A stretch of DNA of 64,000 nucleotides from Ilumatobacter sp. GTDB lineage: Bacteria; Actinomycetota; Acidimicrobiia; Acidimicrobiales; Ilumatobacteraceae. Location of the stretch: the NCBI GenBank assembly GCA_007693335.1, contig REDU01000114.1:18773-82772 (forward strand). Reading direction: 5' to 3'. Made by a program: the position numbers and the translations under genes. The notes below the pieces were generated by a model, which had not been told where the DNA came from, made no database searches, and was given only the letters and a program-made list of their open reading frames with translations. This document shows positions 1-8,706 of the stretch, piece by piece (the stretch's first letter is position 1; the number at the start of each line of letters is the position of its first letter).

Positions 1-1
1 C

Positions 2-610
2 CTCACGATCCTCGGGTACTCGCTGTACGACACGATCGTCATCTTCGACCGCGTCCGCGAGAACGAGGCCAAGTTCGAGGGACGCAAACCGCCGTACGCG
101 GACGTGGTGAACACCACGTTGAACCAGGTGCTGATGCGTACCTTGAACACGACCGTGTCGTCGATGATCCCCGTGATGTCGATCCTCGTGATCGGTGCGG
201 GGCTGCTCGGCGCCACGGCCCTGGCCGACTTCGCCATCGCGCTGCTGGTGGGGATGTTCGTGGGCGGATACTCGTCGTTGTTCGTGGCGGCACCGCTGCT
301 CGCCGTGATGAAGAACACCGACGATCGTTGGCGGGGCGACGACTCGCTGCGCTCCCGCGGCGAGGATCTGCGCGATCTGGTGACCGGGGGAGCGCCGACG
401 GGACATCGTTCGCGCACCGCCGGGAACGACGTGTCCGCCCAGTTGGTCGACGCCGATGTGGGCGCCGGCGCCGGGTCCGGATCGGGCCGACGCGCCGCGG
501 AGACCGGCTCCAGGGACCGTGCCGGTGACACCGTGCGCACGCCGGGCAGTGATCGGCCCGAGAAGCTGCTCTCGCACCCACCCCGGCCGCGCAAGAAGAA
601 GCGCCGCTGA
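2..610 (+). CDS. secF: Protein translocase subunit SecF, C-terminal part (5' end outside window)
   Basis: This is the C-terminal 202 residues of SecF, the inner-membrane partner of SecD that uses the proton gradient to help pull secreted proteins through SecYEG. The frame is open from base 2. The family signature YDTIVIFDRVREN lies at its very start, followed by NTTLNQVLMRTLNTT and two hydrophobic helices ending near MKNTDD. The last ~90 residues are a low-complexity, Gly/Arg-rich cytoplasmic tail ending in a basic KKKRR cluster; the tail is not conserved in SecF generally. Upstream secD is presumably just outside the window. The stop is 24 bases before apt, the secD-secF-apt-relA order seen in many actinobacteria. 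Confidence 0.93.
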   Translation, partial: LTILGYSLYDTIVIFDRVRENEAKFEGRKPPYADVVNTTLNQVLMRTLNTTVSSMIPVMSILVIGAGLLGATALADFAIALLVGMFVGGYSSLFVAAPLLAVMKNTDDRWRGDDSLRSRGEDLRDLVTGGAPTGHRSRTAGNDVSAQLVDADVGAGAGSGSGRRAAETGSRDRAGDTVRTPGSDRPEKLLSHPPRPRKKKRR

Positions 611-622
611 CGCCGGCGTCGG

Positions 623-628
623 TAGCCT
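623..628 (+). promoter_or_regulatory. Putative -10 hexamer TAGCCT for a leaderless apt transcript
   Basis: TAGCCT fits TANNNT and ends 6 bases before the apt ATG, so the predicted start of transcription is at or next to the A of ATG. No convincing -35 is visible. The same geometry recurs before hisS and the phasin-like gene. Confidence 0.45.
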
Positions 629-634
629 TGAGAC

Positions 635-1162
635 ATGGCGACCGACGTGCCCTGGCTGCGAGCCCACATCCGGGACATCCCCGACTATCCCTCGCCCGGC
701 GTCGTGTTCCGTGACATCACCCCGCTGCTGGGAGAGCCGGCGGTGTTCGGTCGTGCCGTCGACGACCTGGTCGCGCGCTTCCACGACGTCGCCGTCGATC
801 GTGTGGTGGGCATCGAGTCGAGGGGCTTCATCCTCGCCTCGCCCGTCGCGTACCGGCTCCGAGCGGGCTTCGTGCCCGTCCGCAAGGCCGGCAAGCTGCC
901 GTGGGCCGTGGCGCGCGAGGAATATTCGCTCGAGTACGGCACCGACAAGCTCGAGATCCACCGCGACGCCATCCATCCCGACGAACGGATCCTGATCGTC
1001 GACGACGTCCTCGCCACGGGTGGCACCGCCGCCGCCACGAGTCGCCTCGTCGAGACCCTCGGCGGTGTGATCGTGGGTCTGGGTTTCATGATCGAGCTCG
1101 AGGCGCTCGACGGCCGTTCGAAGCTCGGCGAGCGGCGGGTGGAGAGTCTGGCGGGATACTGA
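635..1162 (+). CDS. apt: Adenine phosphoribosyltransferase
   Basis: Converts adenine and PRPP to AMP in purine salvage, in the cytoplasm. The 175-residue length is normal for Apt. The N-terminus has the family pattern IPDYPSPGVVFRDITPLL, then GIESRGFI, and the PRPP-binding loop ILIVDDVLATGGT at about residues 119-131. The ATG start is favoured because the conserved N-terminus begins right after it and a -10-like TAGCCT lies 6 bases upstream. It sits between secF and relA, a common actinobacterial arrangement linking purine salvage with (p)ppGpp metabolism. Confidence 0.97.
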   Translation: MATDVPWLRAHIRDIPDYPSPGVVFRDITPLLGEPAVFGRAVDDLVARFHDVAVDRVVGIESRGFILASPVAYRLRAGFVPVRKAGKLPWAVAREEYSLEYGTDKLEIHRDAIHPDERILIVDDVLATGGTAAATSRLVETLGGVIVGLGFMIELEALDGRSKLGERRVESLAGY

Positions 1163-1188
1163 CGTGCCGAACATGACGTGCCGAACAT
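1161..1188 (+). repeat. Perfect 14-bp tandem duplication in the apt-relA spacer
   Basis: GACGTGCCGAACAT occurs twice head to tail between the apt stop and the relA ribosome binding site. The first copy begins on the last bases of the apt stop region. It does not form a hairpin; it may be a recent slippage duplication or a paired binding site. Confidence 0.8.
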
Positions 1189-1192
1189 GATG

Positions 1193-1198
1193 AGGAGG
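1193..1198 (+). promoter_or_regulatory. Strong Shine-Dalgarno AGGAGG of relA
   Basis: AGGAGG lies 7 bases upstream of the relA ATG at 1206. It is one of the few near-perfect ribosome binding sites in the window and fixes the relA start. Confidence 0.8.
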
Positions 1199-1205
1199 TG
1201 CTGAG

Positions 1206-3470
1206 ATGACCACCGTGGACCGTGTGCTCCCGTGGCGGCGGCATCACGAGACCGCGGCCGTCACCGAGCTCGCGCCGCTGCTCGCCTCGTACCGCCGCCG
1301 CCACCCCAAGGCACCGATCGGCACCATCAACCGTGCCTACCAGATGGCCGCCGAAGCCCATCGCAGCCAGACGAGATCGAGCGGCGAGAGCTACATCAAC
1401 CATCCTCTCGCCGTGGCCCGCATCGTGGCCGACATCGGCCTCGACGAGGTCTCGCTGGCGGCGGCGCTGCTGCACGACGCGGTCGAGGACACCGAGATCA
1501 CCCTGGCCGACGTTCGCGAGCACTTCGGCCAGGAGGTGGCCGACATCGTCGACGGGGTCACCAAGCTCGAGCGGATCCAGTTCGACTCGCGCGAGGCCCA
1601 GCAGGCGGCCACGATGCGCAAGATGCTGGTGGCGATGGCTCGCGACCTGCGCGTGCTCGTCATCAAGCTGGCCGACCGGTTGCACAACATGCGGACCATC
1701 GCCGCCATGCCGGCCGAGAAGCAGCGGCGCATCGCCCAGGAGACGCTCGACATCTACGCGCCCTTGGCCCACCGCCTCGGGATCCAGGAGATCAAGCAGC
1801 AGCTGGAGGATCTGGCGTTCGCCTCGCTGCACCCGAAGCGGTTCGCCGAGCTCGAGCATCTCGTGGCCACCCGGAGCCCCGAGCGTGAGGTCTATCTCGC
1901 CCAGGCGGTGGCCGACGTCCGCTCGCGGCTGACCGATCTCGGCATCGATGCCGATGTGACCGGTCGCGGCAAGCACATGTGGAGCATCTACGAGAAGATG
2001 GTCGTGAAGGGGCGTGAGTTCGACGACATCTTCGATCTCGTGGCCGTGCGCGTGATCGTCGACTCGATCAAGGACTGCTACGCCGCACTCGGCTCGATCC
2101 ACGGTCGTTGGCGACCCGTCGTGGGCCGGTTCAAGGACTACATCGCGATGCCGAAGTTCAACCTCTACCAGAGCCTGCACACCACGGTGATCGGACCGGG
2201 TGGCAAGCTCATCGAGGTCCAGATCCGCACCCGCGAGATGCATCATCGGGCCGAATGGGGTGTGGCTGCCCACTGGGCGTACAAAGACAGCGAGGCACCG
2301 CCCGACATCGACTGGCTCAACCGGATCATCGACTGGCAGGAGGAGGTCAGCGACCCCGCGCACTTCATGGAGAGCCTCAAGACCGACCTGGAGCACGACG
2401 AGGTCTTCGTGTTCACACCGAAGGGTCGGGTGATCACGCTTCCCGTCGGCTCGACCACGGTCGACTTCGCCTACGCGGTGCACACCGAGGTCGGTCACGC
2501 GTGCATCGGAGCGAAGATCAACGGGCGGCTGGTGTCGCTCGACCACGCACTGCACAGCGGCGACACGTGCGAGATCTTCACCTCCAAGGTCGACACGGCA
2601 GGGCCGTCGCAGGACTGGCTCGGGTTCGTGGTGTCCCAGCGGGCCCGCAACAAGATCCGCCAGTGGTTCAGCCGCGAGCGCCGCACCGACATGATCGAGA
2701 GCGGTCGCGACGATCTCACCGACGAGTTCCGTCGCGAGGCGCTGCCGGCGCAGAAGATCTGGTCGTCCGAGCACCTCGAACAGGTGGTGGGCGATCTCGG
2801 GTATCACGACGTCGACACCCTCCTGGCCGCCATCGGCGAGCACCACGTGTCGGCGCGCAGCGTGGCGCAGAAGGTCGCGAAGGCGTTCCGGGGCGGCGAG
2901 CCCGACGAGCCGATGCCGTCCACTGCGCTCACGCCGCGGCCCAGCACGGGCGGCGCCGATCCCCACAGCGTGCACGTCGATGGCCTCGACGACGTGATGG
3001 TGCGACTCGCGAACTGCTGCACCCCGGTACCGGGCGACGAGATCATCGGCTTCGTGACCCGGGGTCGCGGCGTCAGCGTGCACCGCGCCGACTGCGCCAA
3101 CGCGGTGTCGCTGATGACCGAGCAGGCGACCCGCATGATCGATGTCGACTGGGACAGCGATCGACGCACCGCCCTGTTCAGGGCGGGGGTCGAGGTGGTG
3201 GCCCTCGACCGCTCACGACTGCTGCGTGACGTGGCCAACGCGCTCTGCGACCACCATGTCAACATCGTCTCGTCCGCAACCGTCACCGGCGACGACCGGG
3301 TGGCGAAGATGCGCTTCGAGTTCGAACTGGCGAACGCGGGTCACCTGAGCGCCGTACTCCGGACCATCAAGCAGATCGACGGGGTCTACGACGTGTATCG
3401 GGTGCTGCCCGGTGGTGCACCGGTGCCCGACAGCGAATCGGCCACATCGGTCAACGGCGCCCACCGGTAA
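1206..3470 (+). CDS. relA: Bifunctional (p)ppGpp synthetase/hydrolase (Rel/SpoT family)
   Basis: Makes and degrades (p)ppGpp, the stringent-response alarmone. The 754 residues hold, in order: an HD hydrolase domain with the metal-binding His90-Asp91 (HDAVEDT); a synthetase domain with YQSLHTTVIGP and VQIRT; a TGS domain from about residue 398 (VFVFTPKGRVITLP); and a C-terminal ACT domain from about residue 657. The synthetase loop reads RFKD (residues 308-311). This RxKD form is typical of bifunctional enzymes rather than the ExDD form of synthetase-only RelA, so both activities are expected. The start is set by AGGAGG 7 bases upstream. It ends 9 bases before hisS, whose -10-like TAACCT overlaps the relA stop codon. 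Confidence 0.96.
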   Translation: MTTVDRVLPWRRHHETAAVTELAPLLASYRRRHPKAPIGTINRAYQMAAEAHRSQTRSSGESYINHPLAVARIVADIGLDEVSLAAALLHDAVEDTEITLADVREHFGQEVADIVDGVTKLERIQFDSREAQQAATMRKMLVAMARDLRVLVIKLADRLHNMRTIAAMPAEKQRRIAQETLDIYAPLAHRLGIQEIKQQLEDLAFASLHPKRFAELEHLVATRSPEREVYLAQAVADVRSRLTDLGIDADVTGRGKHMWSIYEKMVVKGREFDDIFDLVAVRVIVDSIKDCYAALGSIHGRWRPVVGRFKDYIAMPKFNLYQSLHTTVIGPGGKLIEVQIRTREMHHRAEWGVAAHWAYKDSEAPPDIDWLNRIIDWQEEVSDPAHFMESLKTDLEHDEVFVFTPKGRVITLPVGSTTVDFAYAVHTEVGHACIGAKINGRLVSLDHALHSGDTCEIFTSKVDTAGPSQDWLGFVVSQRARNKIRQWFSRERRTDMIESGRDDLTDEFRREALPAQKIWSSEHLEQVVGDLGYHDVDTLLAAIGEHHVSARSVAQKVAKAFRGGEPDEPMPSTALTPRPSTGGADPHSVHVDGLDDVMVRLANCCTPVPGDEIIGFVTRGRGVSVHRADCANAVSLMTEQATRMIDVDWDSDRRTALFRAGVEVVALDRSRLLRDVANALCDHHVNIVSSATVTGDDRVAKMRFEFELANAGHLSAVLRTIKQIDGVYDVYRVLPGGAPVPDSESATSVNGAHR

Positions 3471-3473
3471 CCT
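3468..3473 (+). promoter_or_regulatory. Putative -10 hexamer TAACCT for leaderless hisS
   Basis: TAACCT overlaps the relA TAA stop and ends 6 bases before the hisS GTG. The spacing matches the leaderless pattern seen at apt and the phasin-like gene. Confidence 0.45.
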
Positions 3474-3479
3474 CGCTGC

Positions 3480-4733
3480 GTGCCCGAGTTCCAGACCAGT
3501 CCGGGGATGCGCGACATCCTGCCGCCCGACTCGGCACGCTGGCGGCACTTCGTCTCGGTGTTCGCCGAAGTGGTCGAAGCGTCCGGGTACGGCCAGATCA
3601 TCCCACCACTGCTCGAGGACATCGGCGTGTTCGCCCGCATCGGTGATGCCACCGATGTCGTGTCCAAGGAGATGTACGACTTCGTCGACAAGGGTGATCG
3701 CCACGTGGCGCTGCGGCCCGAGCAGACCGCCAGCGTGTGTCGAGCGTTCGTGCAGCATCGCCCCACCGTGCCCTGGAAGACATGGTACGCCGGGCCCAAC
3801 TTCCGCTACGAGCGGCCGCAACGTGGCCGGTACCGGCAGTTCGACCAGGTCGGGATCGAGGTGCTCGGCGTGGACGACCCCCACCTCGATGCCGAGGTGA
3901 TCGCGCTCGGATCGGAGTTCTTCGACCGTCTGGGCCTCCGACAGGTCTCCCTCGTGCTGAACTCGCTCGGCGAGCCCGATGATCGCTCGCGGTACGTGGA
4001 CGCACTCCGTGCGCACTTCGAGGCCGATCTCGACGCACTGTCCGATGCGAGTCGCGAGACCCTGACGCGCAACCCGCTCCGCGTGCTCGACTCCAAACGC
4101 CCCCAGGACGCCCCACTCATCGAGGCTGCGCCGAGGATCGCCGAGTACTACTCCGACGAGGCAGCTGCGCACTTCGACACGGTGCAGCGCGATCTCCGTG
4201 CCATCGGCGTGCCCTTCGTGCTCGATCCCATGCTGGTGCGAGGTCTCGACTACTACCGGCGCACCACCTTCGAGTTCCAGGCCGGCACGCTCGAGTCCGC
4301 GCAGAACGCCGTGGGCGGTGGTGGCCGGTACGACGGACTCGTGGAGGATCTCGGCGGACCGCCCACGCCGGGTATCGGCTTCGCGCTCGGGGTGGACCGA
4401 ACGCTGCTGGCATGCGACGACGAGGGCGTGTTCGCAGCGCCCGCTGCGAACGTCGACGTGTTCGTGGTCGACACCACCGGGGGCGCAGCGGCGCTGGCCG
4501 TCACCACCGAGATGCGGCGGGCGGGTCTCGCCGCCGATCGTGCCTTCGAGAACCGGAGCATGAAGAGCCAGATGAAGGCAGCCGATCGCAGCGGTGCCGC
4601 CTTCGCCGTGATCATCGGGTCGACCGAGCTCGATGCCTCCACCGCCGTGATCCGTCCGTTGCGATCCGACATCGAGCAGACCACCGTCGACCGGGCCGAC
4701 CTCGTCGCCACCATCCAGAAAGTCCTGTCATGA
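3480..4733 (+). CDS. hisS: Histidine--tRNA ligase
   Basis: Class II aminoacyl-tRNA synthetase charging tRNA-His. It is 417 residues, the standard length. Motif 2 is FRYERPQRGRYRQFDQVG, the histidine-specific HisA loop is GLDYYRRTTFEF, and motif 3 is GIGFALGVDR preceded by GGGRYDGL. The C-terminal anticodon-binding domain follows from about residue 325. The start is GTG, chosen because PEFQTSPGMRDILPPD is the canonical HisS N-terminus. Its TGA overlaps the aspS ATG (ATGA), so the two synthetases are probably translationally coupled. Confidence 0.97.
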   Translation: MPEFQTSPGMRDILPPDSARWRHFVSVFAEVVEASGYGQIIPPLLEDIGVFARIGDATDVVSKEMYDFVDKGDRHVALRPEQTASVCRAFVQHRPTVPWKTWYAGPNFRYERPQRGRYRQFDQVGIEVLGVDDPHLDAEVIALGSEFFDRLGLRQVSLVLNSLGEPDDRSRYVDALRAHFEADLDALSDASRETLTRNPLRVLDSKRPQDAPLIEAAPRIAEYYSDEAAAHFDTVQRDLRAIGVPFVLDPMLVRGLDYYRRTTFEFQAGTLESAQNAVGGGGRYDGLVEDLGGPPTPGIGFALGVDRTLLACDDEGVFAAPAANVDVFVVDTTGGAAALAVTTEMRRAGLAADRAFENRSMKSQMKAADRSGAAFAVIIGSTELDASTAVIRPLRSDIEQTTVDRADLVATIQKVLS

Positions 4734-6514
4734 GCACTCCCGCACTCCCAGATCCGGCACTCCCAGATCCCGCCTCGGCCACCTCGATGCGAACCCATCG
4801 CTGCGGCGACCTCCGTCGCGAGCAGATCGGTGAGACCGTGAGCCTGTGCGGTTGGGTCGGACGGCGCCGCGAGCACGGCGAGCACCTCGCGTTCGTCGAT
4901 CTCCGCGATCACTCCGGCATCACCCAGTGCGTGGTCGACAACGACGTCGACGTCCGCAGTGAGTACGTGGTGCGCATCACCGGTGTGGTGCGCGACCGGC
5001 CGGCCGGCACCGTGAACGAGTCGCTGCCCACGGGTGAGATCGAGGTGGGTGAGTGCACCGTCGAGGTGCTCCGTCGGGCCGATCCGCCGCCGTTCCCGAT
5101 CGATGCGCGCGCCGACGGGGTCGACGAGAACATCCGGCTGCAGTACCGCTATCTCGACCTGCGTCGTGAACGCATGCAGCGCAACCTGCGCATCCGGGCC
5201 GCCGTGAACTCCGCTGTGCGCACGGCGATGGAGCGCCAGGGATTCGTGGAGATCGAGACGCCGATGCTGGTGCCGTCCACCCCCGAGGGCGCCCGTGAGT
5301 TCCTCGTGCCGTCGCGCAAGGAACCCGGCTCGTTCTACGCGCTCCCGCAGTCGCCCCAGCTGTTCAAGCAGCTGCTCATGGTGGCCGGCGTCGACCGCTA
5401 CTACCAGATGGCCCGTTGTCTGCGCGACGAAGACCTGCGTGCCGATCGCCAGTACGAGTTCATGCAGATGGACATGGAGATGAGCTTCGTCACCCAGGAC
5501 GACGTGCTCGATGCGGTGAGCGAGTCGGTCCTGGCTGCTGCCGAGGCCGCCACGGGCGAGCGACCACCGCCCATCGAACGCATCACCTGGCTCGAGGCGA
5601 TGAACCGGTTCGGGGTCGACAAGCCCGACATGCGCTTCGCGATGGAGCTCACCGAGCTGACCGATGTGTTCGCGTCCACCGAGTTCAAGGCGTTCGCCGG
5701 CGCCGGGTCCATCAAGGGCATCCGTGTTCCCGGCGGTGCCGATCAGTACGGTCGCAACCAGCTCGACAAGCTCACCGACCGCGCCAAGTCGCTCGGCGCC
5801 AAGGGTCTGGTGTGGTTGAAGGTGACCGACGGCGGGTTCGATTCCCCGGTCGCCAAGTTCCTCTCCGACGCCGAGGCCGCCGACGTACGCACCCGGCTCG
5901 AGGCCGAGACCGGTGATCTCCTGCTCGTGGTGGCCGACGAGTGGGCCACCACGTGCGAGGTGCTCGGCACGCTGCGCAACGACCTCGGTCGACCGCCGGT
6001 GCACGAGGGCCCCTACCGCTACGTGTGGGTGGTCGAGTTCCCCCTGTTCGTCGGCATCGATCGCGACTCCGGACGCCCGAAGCCCGGCCACCACCCGTTC
6101 ACCACCCCGCATCCCGACGATGTCGACAAGATCGAGAGCGATCCGATGGCGGTGCGCTCGATCGCCTACGACCTCGTGCTGAACGGGTGGGAGCTCGGAT
6201 CGGGCTCGATCCGGATCCACGAACCGGAGCTGCAGCGACGGGTGTTCACCGCGCTCGGCATCAGTGAGGACGAAGCCGCCCGCAAGTTCGGGTTCTTCCT
6301 CAACCCGTTCGACTACGGGGCGCCGCCGCACGGCGGGTTCGCGTTCGGCCTCGACCGTCTGGTGGCGATCCTGGCCGGCGAGGAGAACATCCGCGAGGTG
6401 ATCGCGTTCCCCAAGACGCAATCGGGTGCCGATCCGATGACGAACTCGCCCGTGTCCGCCGATCCCAAGCAGTTGTCGGAGCTCGGTCTGAAGGTCCTCC
6501 CGCCGGCCACCTGA
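4730..6514 (+). CDS. aspS: Aspartate--tRNA ligase
   Basis: Class II synthetase charging tRNA-Asp, bacterial type with an OB-fold anticodon domain at the N-terminus (SLCGWVGRRREHG), class II core (QSPQLFKQLLMV; RDEDLRADRQ), the GAD insertion in the middle, and motif 3 near the end (GGFAFGLDRLVAIL). The 594 residues fit the family. The first ATG overlaps the hisS stop. It adds about 19 residues with a duplicated ALPDP before Met20, where the usual AspS N-terminus MRTHRCGDL begins at 4787, so the true start could be either. Motif 2 reads RADRQYEFMQMD where most bacterial AspRS have RADRQPEFTQ. No gatCAB genes are visible, so discriminating versus non-discriminating cannot be judged here. Confidence 0.96.
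   Translation: MSTPALPDPALPDPASATSMRTHRCGDLRREQIGETVSLCGWVGRRREHGEHLAFVDLRDHSGITQCVVDNDVDVRSEYVVRITGVVRDRPAGTVNESLPTGEIEVGECTVEVLRRADPPPFPIDARADGVDENIRLQYRYLDLRRERMQRNLRIRAAVNSAVRTAMERQGFVEIETPMLVPSTPEGAREFLVPSRKEPGSFYALPQSPQLFKQLLMVAGVDRYYQMARCLRDEDLRADRQYEFMQMDMEMSFVTQDDVLDAVSESVLAAAEAATGERPPPIERITWLEAMNRFGVDKPDMRFAMELTELTDVFASTEFKAFAGAGSIKGIRVPGGADQYGRNQLDKLTDRAKSLGAKGLVWLKVTDGGFDSPVAKFLSDAEAADVRTRLEAETGDLLLVVADEWATTCEVLGTLRNDLGRPPVHEGPYRYVWVVEFPLFVGIDRDSGRPKPGHHPFTTPHPDDVDKIESDPMAVRSIAYDLVLNGWELGSGSIRIHEPELQRRVFTALGISEDEAARKFGFFLNPFDYGAPPHGGFAFGLDRLVAILAGEENIREVIAFPKTQSGADPMTNSPVSADPKQLSELGLKVLPPAT
4742..4770 (+). repeat. 14-bp direct repeat in the aspS 5' end
   Basis: GCACTCCCAGATCC occurs at 4742-4755 and 4757-4770 with a 15-bp period, encoding two ALPDP units in the non-conserved N-terminal extension of AspS. 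Confidence 0.8.
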
Positions 6515-6524
6515 CCTGGCCCCG

Positions 6525-7364
6525 ATGACGTCCGAGCCCGACGATCCCGACGCCCTGTGGAAGCCGGGCTACACGGGTGGGTTCCGTGCTCCAGACCTCG
6601 CCGGTCACGCCCCGGAGCACGGTCATCGGCGGCGGCGGTGGTGGCGCTCGAGCAGGGTGGTCGTGGCCGCGGCCATCGGGGCGTTGGCCGCCGTCGCGAT
6701 CGTGCTCTCGACGCCGTTCAGCGACGATCCCGAGGCGCTGCCACCGATGCCGTGGACGACCACCCTCGACACCGTGACCGTCGGGGCGATCGACGATCGC
6801 GCCGACCGGCTGGCCGTGCTCGTCGATCGGCCCGGTGTGGTGGTGGTGCTCGACCTCGCCGATGGCGCCGAGCGATGGCGCAGGTCGGCGCCCGGGGATT
6901 CGGCCACGGGCCTCGACATCGTCTCCGCCGGGTCGGACGACGCAGGCACGGCTGAGGGTGTGGTCGTGGTTCGGCACGTCGACGCCGATGGAGCGGGTGC
7001 GGCGTTGGCGCTCGACGTCGAGACCGGGGCCATCCGCTGGAGGTGGGCCCTGGCGGTGGGCGAGCGTGTGGAGGTGGTGGGTGACGAGCTGCGGAGAACC
7101 AGCGTGCGCGACTCCCCGAACGGCCCCGCCGGTACCGCACGCATCGATCCGCTGACCGGTGAGCTGACGGAGCCGATCGAGGTGGCCGACGACGATCCAC
7201 CGGCCACCGACAACCTGATCCGCCGATTCGGGACGGTGGGCGACCTCCTCGTGGAGGCGGTCGAGGTCGAGCGCGGGCTCGTCGAGATCACGATCGACCT
7301 GGAGGTGGCCGCCACCACGTTCAGGTTCGCCGCGGTCGACACGGACGATCTCATCGGGGGGTGA
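6525..7364 (+). CDS. Membrane-anchored PQQ-like repeat protein of unknown function
   Basis: A 279-residue protein with a charged, His/Arg-rich cytoplasmic N-terminus, one transmembrane helix at about residues 45-65, and an exported remainder. The outer part contains repeats reminiscent of PQQ/quinoprotein beta-propeller blades (VVVLDLADGAERWR, ALDVETGAIRWRW), which pair a hydrophobic strand with a G-x-x-x-W motif. Only two or three blades are evident, fewer than a full propeller, so it may be a truncated or divergent member. It follows aspS by 10 bases. No enzyme motif is visible and the function is unknown. Confidence 0.75.
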   Translation: MTSEPDDPDALWKPGYTGGFRAPDLAGHAPEHGHRRRRWWRSSRVVVAAAIGALAAVAIVLSTPFSDDPEALPPMPWTTTLDTVTVGAIDDRADRLAVLVDRPGVVVVLDLADGAERWRRSAPGDSATGLDIVSAGSDDAGTAEGVVVVRHVDADGAGAALALDVETGAIRWRWALAVGERVEVVGDELRRTSVRDSPNGPAGTARIDPLTGELTEPIEVADDDPPATDNLIRRFGTVGDLLVEAVEVERGLVEITIDLEVAATTFRFAAVDTDDLIGG

Positions 7365-7424
7365 CAGGACAGGGTCGATGGCGATCGCTACCGTGTGGTC
7401 CGCCCGGTAGTTGGGACGCCGACG

Positions 7425-8615
7425 ATGCACACGCTCTCTCCCACCCCACGACGCGCACGCGCGCCCTACGTCCTCCTCATCGCCTTCGCGGTGGTGCTCG
7501 GAACGGCACTGGCCGTCACGGGCGGCTCCACACCGAGGGTCTCGGGCTCGGGACACGGGACGTGCCCCGGCGCCACCTACCTGGTCGCTCCCGGCGAGAC
7601 CTGGTTCGGCATCGCCCGCGACGCAGGCGTGGGCGTCGCGGCGTTGTTGTCCGCCAACGACGCCACCGAGACGCGTGTCCTGCATCCCGACGACGCACTC
7701 TGCCTCCCGGTGGGTGCGTCCGTCCCCACGAGCGGATCGGGGCGCGGTGGATCGGGGAGCGGGACCGGTGCCGCTGGCACGTACACGGTCGTCGCAGGTG
7801 ACAGCTGGTTCGACGTGGCGCGTCGGAGCGGGGTCACCCTCCGGGCGCTGCTCGCCGTGAACGGCGCCATCGAGTCACGGATCATCCATCCGGGTGAAAC
7901 CCTCACCCTCCCGCCGGGTGCGGCATCGGGCTCGGACACGCCATCGGGTGCCCCGTCCGGCAACGCCGAGTACACGGTGGGGTCGGGGGACAGCTGGTAC
8001 GGGATCGCTCGGCGCGTCCAGGTCTCGATACGGGCGCTGTTCGCCGCCAATGACGCCTCCGAGCTCCGTCAGCTGCATCCCGGTGACATCCTGCGGCTGC
8101 CGGATGGCGCCGACCTCTCCGGTGCGTCGGAGCGTGAATCCGCGGCTGCGGTCTCCCTCGACGCACTGCCGATGCAGGGGCCGTGCTGGTACACCGACAG
8201 CTGGCACGCGCCGCGCGGCGGCGGCCGACTCCATGTCGGGGTCGACCTGTTCGCGGCGATGGGCAGCCATGTGTACGCCGTGGTGGACGGCACGCTCACC
8301 AACCGGGTGTGGGACCAGCCGGGTATGCGCTCCGGCAACGGGTGGTGGCTCACGGCCCACGACGGGAGCGCTTCGTACTTCTACGCGCATCTCGACGACT
8401 TCGCTCCCGATCTGCAGGTGGGATCACGGGTCGAGGCCGGGCAGATCATCGGGTTCATGGGGAACACCGGGAACTCCGCGTTCCCGCACCTCCACTTCGA
8501 GATCCGTCCGCGCGGTGGCTCGCCCATCAACCCCTACCCGATCGTGAAGGCGGCCGGTGGCTGCAAGACCGGGACCGGCTACCAGCAGCCGAGTGGCTGG
8601 ACCCCCGGTGCCTGA
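7425..8615 (+). CDS. Secreted LysM-repeat M23 peptidase (cell-wall endopeptidase-like)
   Basis: A 396-residue exported protein for peptidoglycan remodelling. An N-terminal signal peptide or anchor (about residues 13-33) precedes three LysM peptidoglycan-binding repeats at about 47-95, 118-165 and 181-228. Each has the G(D/E)(T/S)W(F/Y) core and a HP(D/G)(D/E) turn. A C-terminal M23 domain follows. Its metal ligands look intact: His270/Asp274 in HVGVDLF and His355-Leu-His357 in HLHFEIRP, so it should be catalytically active rather than a degenerate NlpD/EnvC-type activator. The ATG at 7425 is preferred to an upstream GTG because the signal peptide then starts normally. A TACCGT -10 candidate lies at about 7390. 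Confidence 0.9.
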   Translation: MHTLSPTPRRARAPYVLLIAFAVVLGTALAVTGGSTPRVSGSGHGTCPGATYLVAPGETWFGIARDAGVGVAALLSANDATETRVLHPDDALCLPVGASVPTSGSGRGGSGSGTGAAGTYTVVAGDSWFDVARRSGVTLRALLAVNGAIESRIIHPGETLTLPPGAASGSDTPSGAPSGNAEYTVGSGDSWYGIARRVQVSIRALFAANDASELRQLHPGDILRLPDGADLSGASERESAAAVSLDALPMQGPCWYTDSWHAPRGGGRLHVGVDLFAAMGSHVYAVVDGTLTNRVWDQPGMRSGNGWWLTAHDGSASYFYAHLDDFAPDLQVGSRVEAGQIIGFMGNTGNSAFPHLHFEIRPRGGSPINPYPIVKAAGGCKTGTGYQQPSGWTPGA

Positions 8616-8652
8616 TCGGCCGGATCGAGTCATGGCTGTCACACCGTCGGCA

Positions 8653-8658
8653 TAGGGT
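8653..8658 (+). promoter_or_regulatory. Putative -10 hexamer TAGGGT for the SSB-like gene
   Basis: TAGGGT in the spacer after the M23 peptidase. Transcription from about 8665 would give a ~42-base leader containing the hairpin at 8677-8699. No clear -35. Confidence 0.35.
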
Positions 8659-8676
8659 CGACCGCATCCGACCTCC

Positions 8677-8699
8677 CCTCATGAACTCCACCCATGAGG
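8677..8699 (+). promoter_or_regulatory. Leader hairpin overlapping the Shine-Dalgarno of the SSB-like gene
   Basis: CCTCATG (8677-8683) and CATGAGG (8693-8699) are perfect complements around a 9-base loop. The right arm contains most of the GAGGAG ribosome binding site (8696-8701) of the ATG at 8707, so a folded leader would hide it. This geometry could give translational control; that it is used is inference. Confidence 0.5.
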
Positions 8700-8706
8700 A
8701 GACGAC

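Noticed and set aside
1086..3083. Long open frame on the minus strand opposite relA
   Set aside because: High GC makes long antisense frames common; its residues are Arg/His/Asp-rich with no motif, and relA on the other strand is unmistakable.
4253..6421. Long minus-strand frame opposite hisS/aspS
   Set aside because: A shadow of two clear synthetase genes with no domain pattern of its own.
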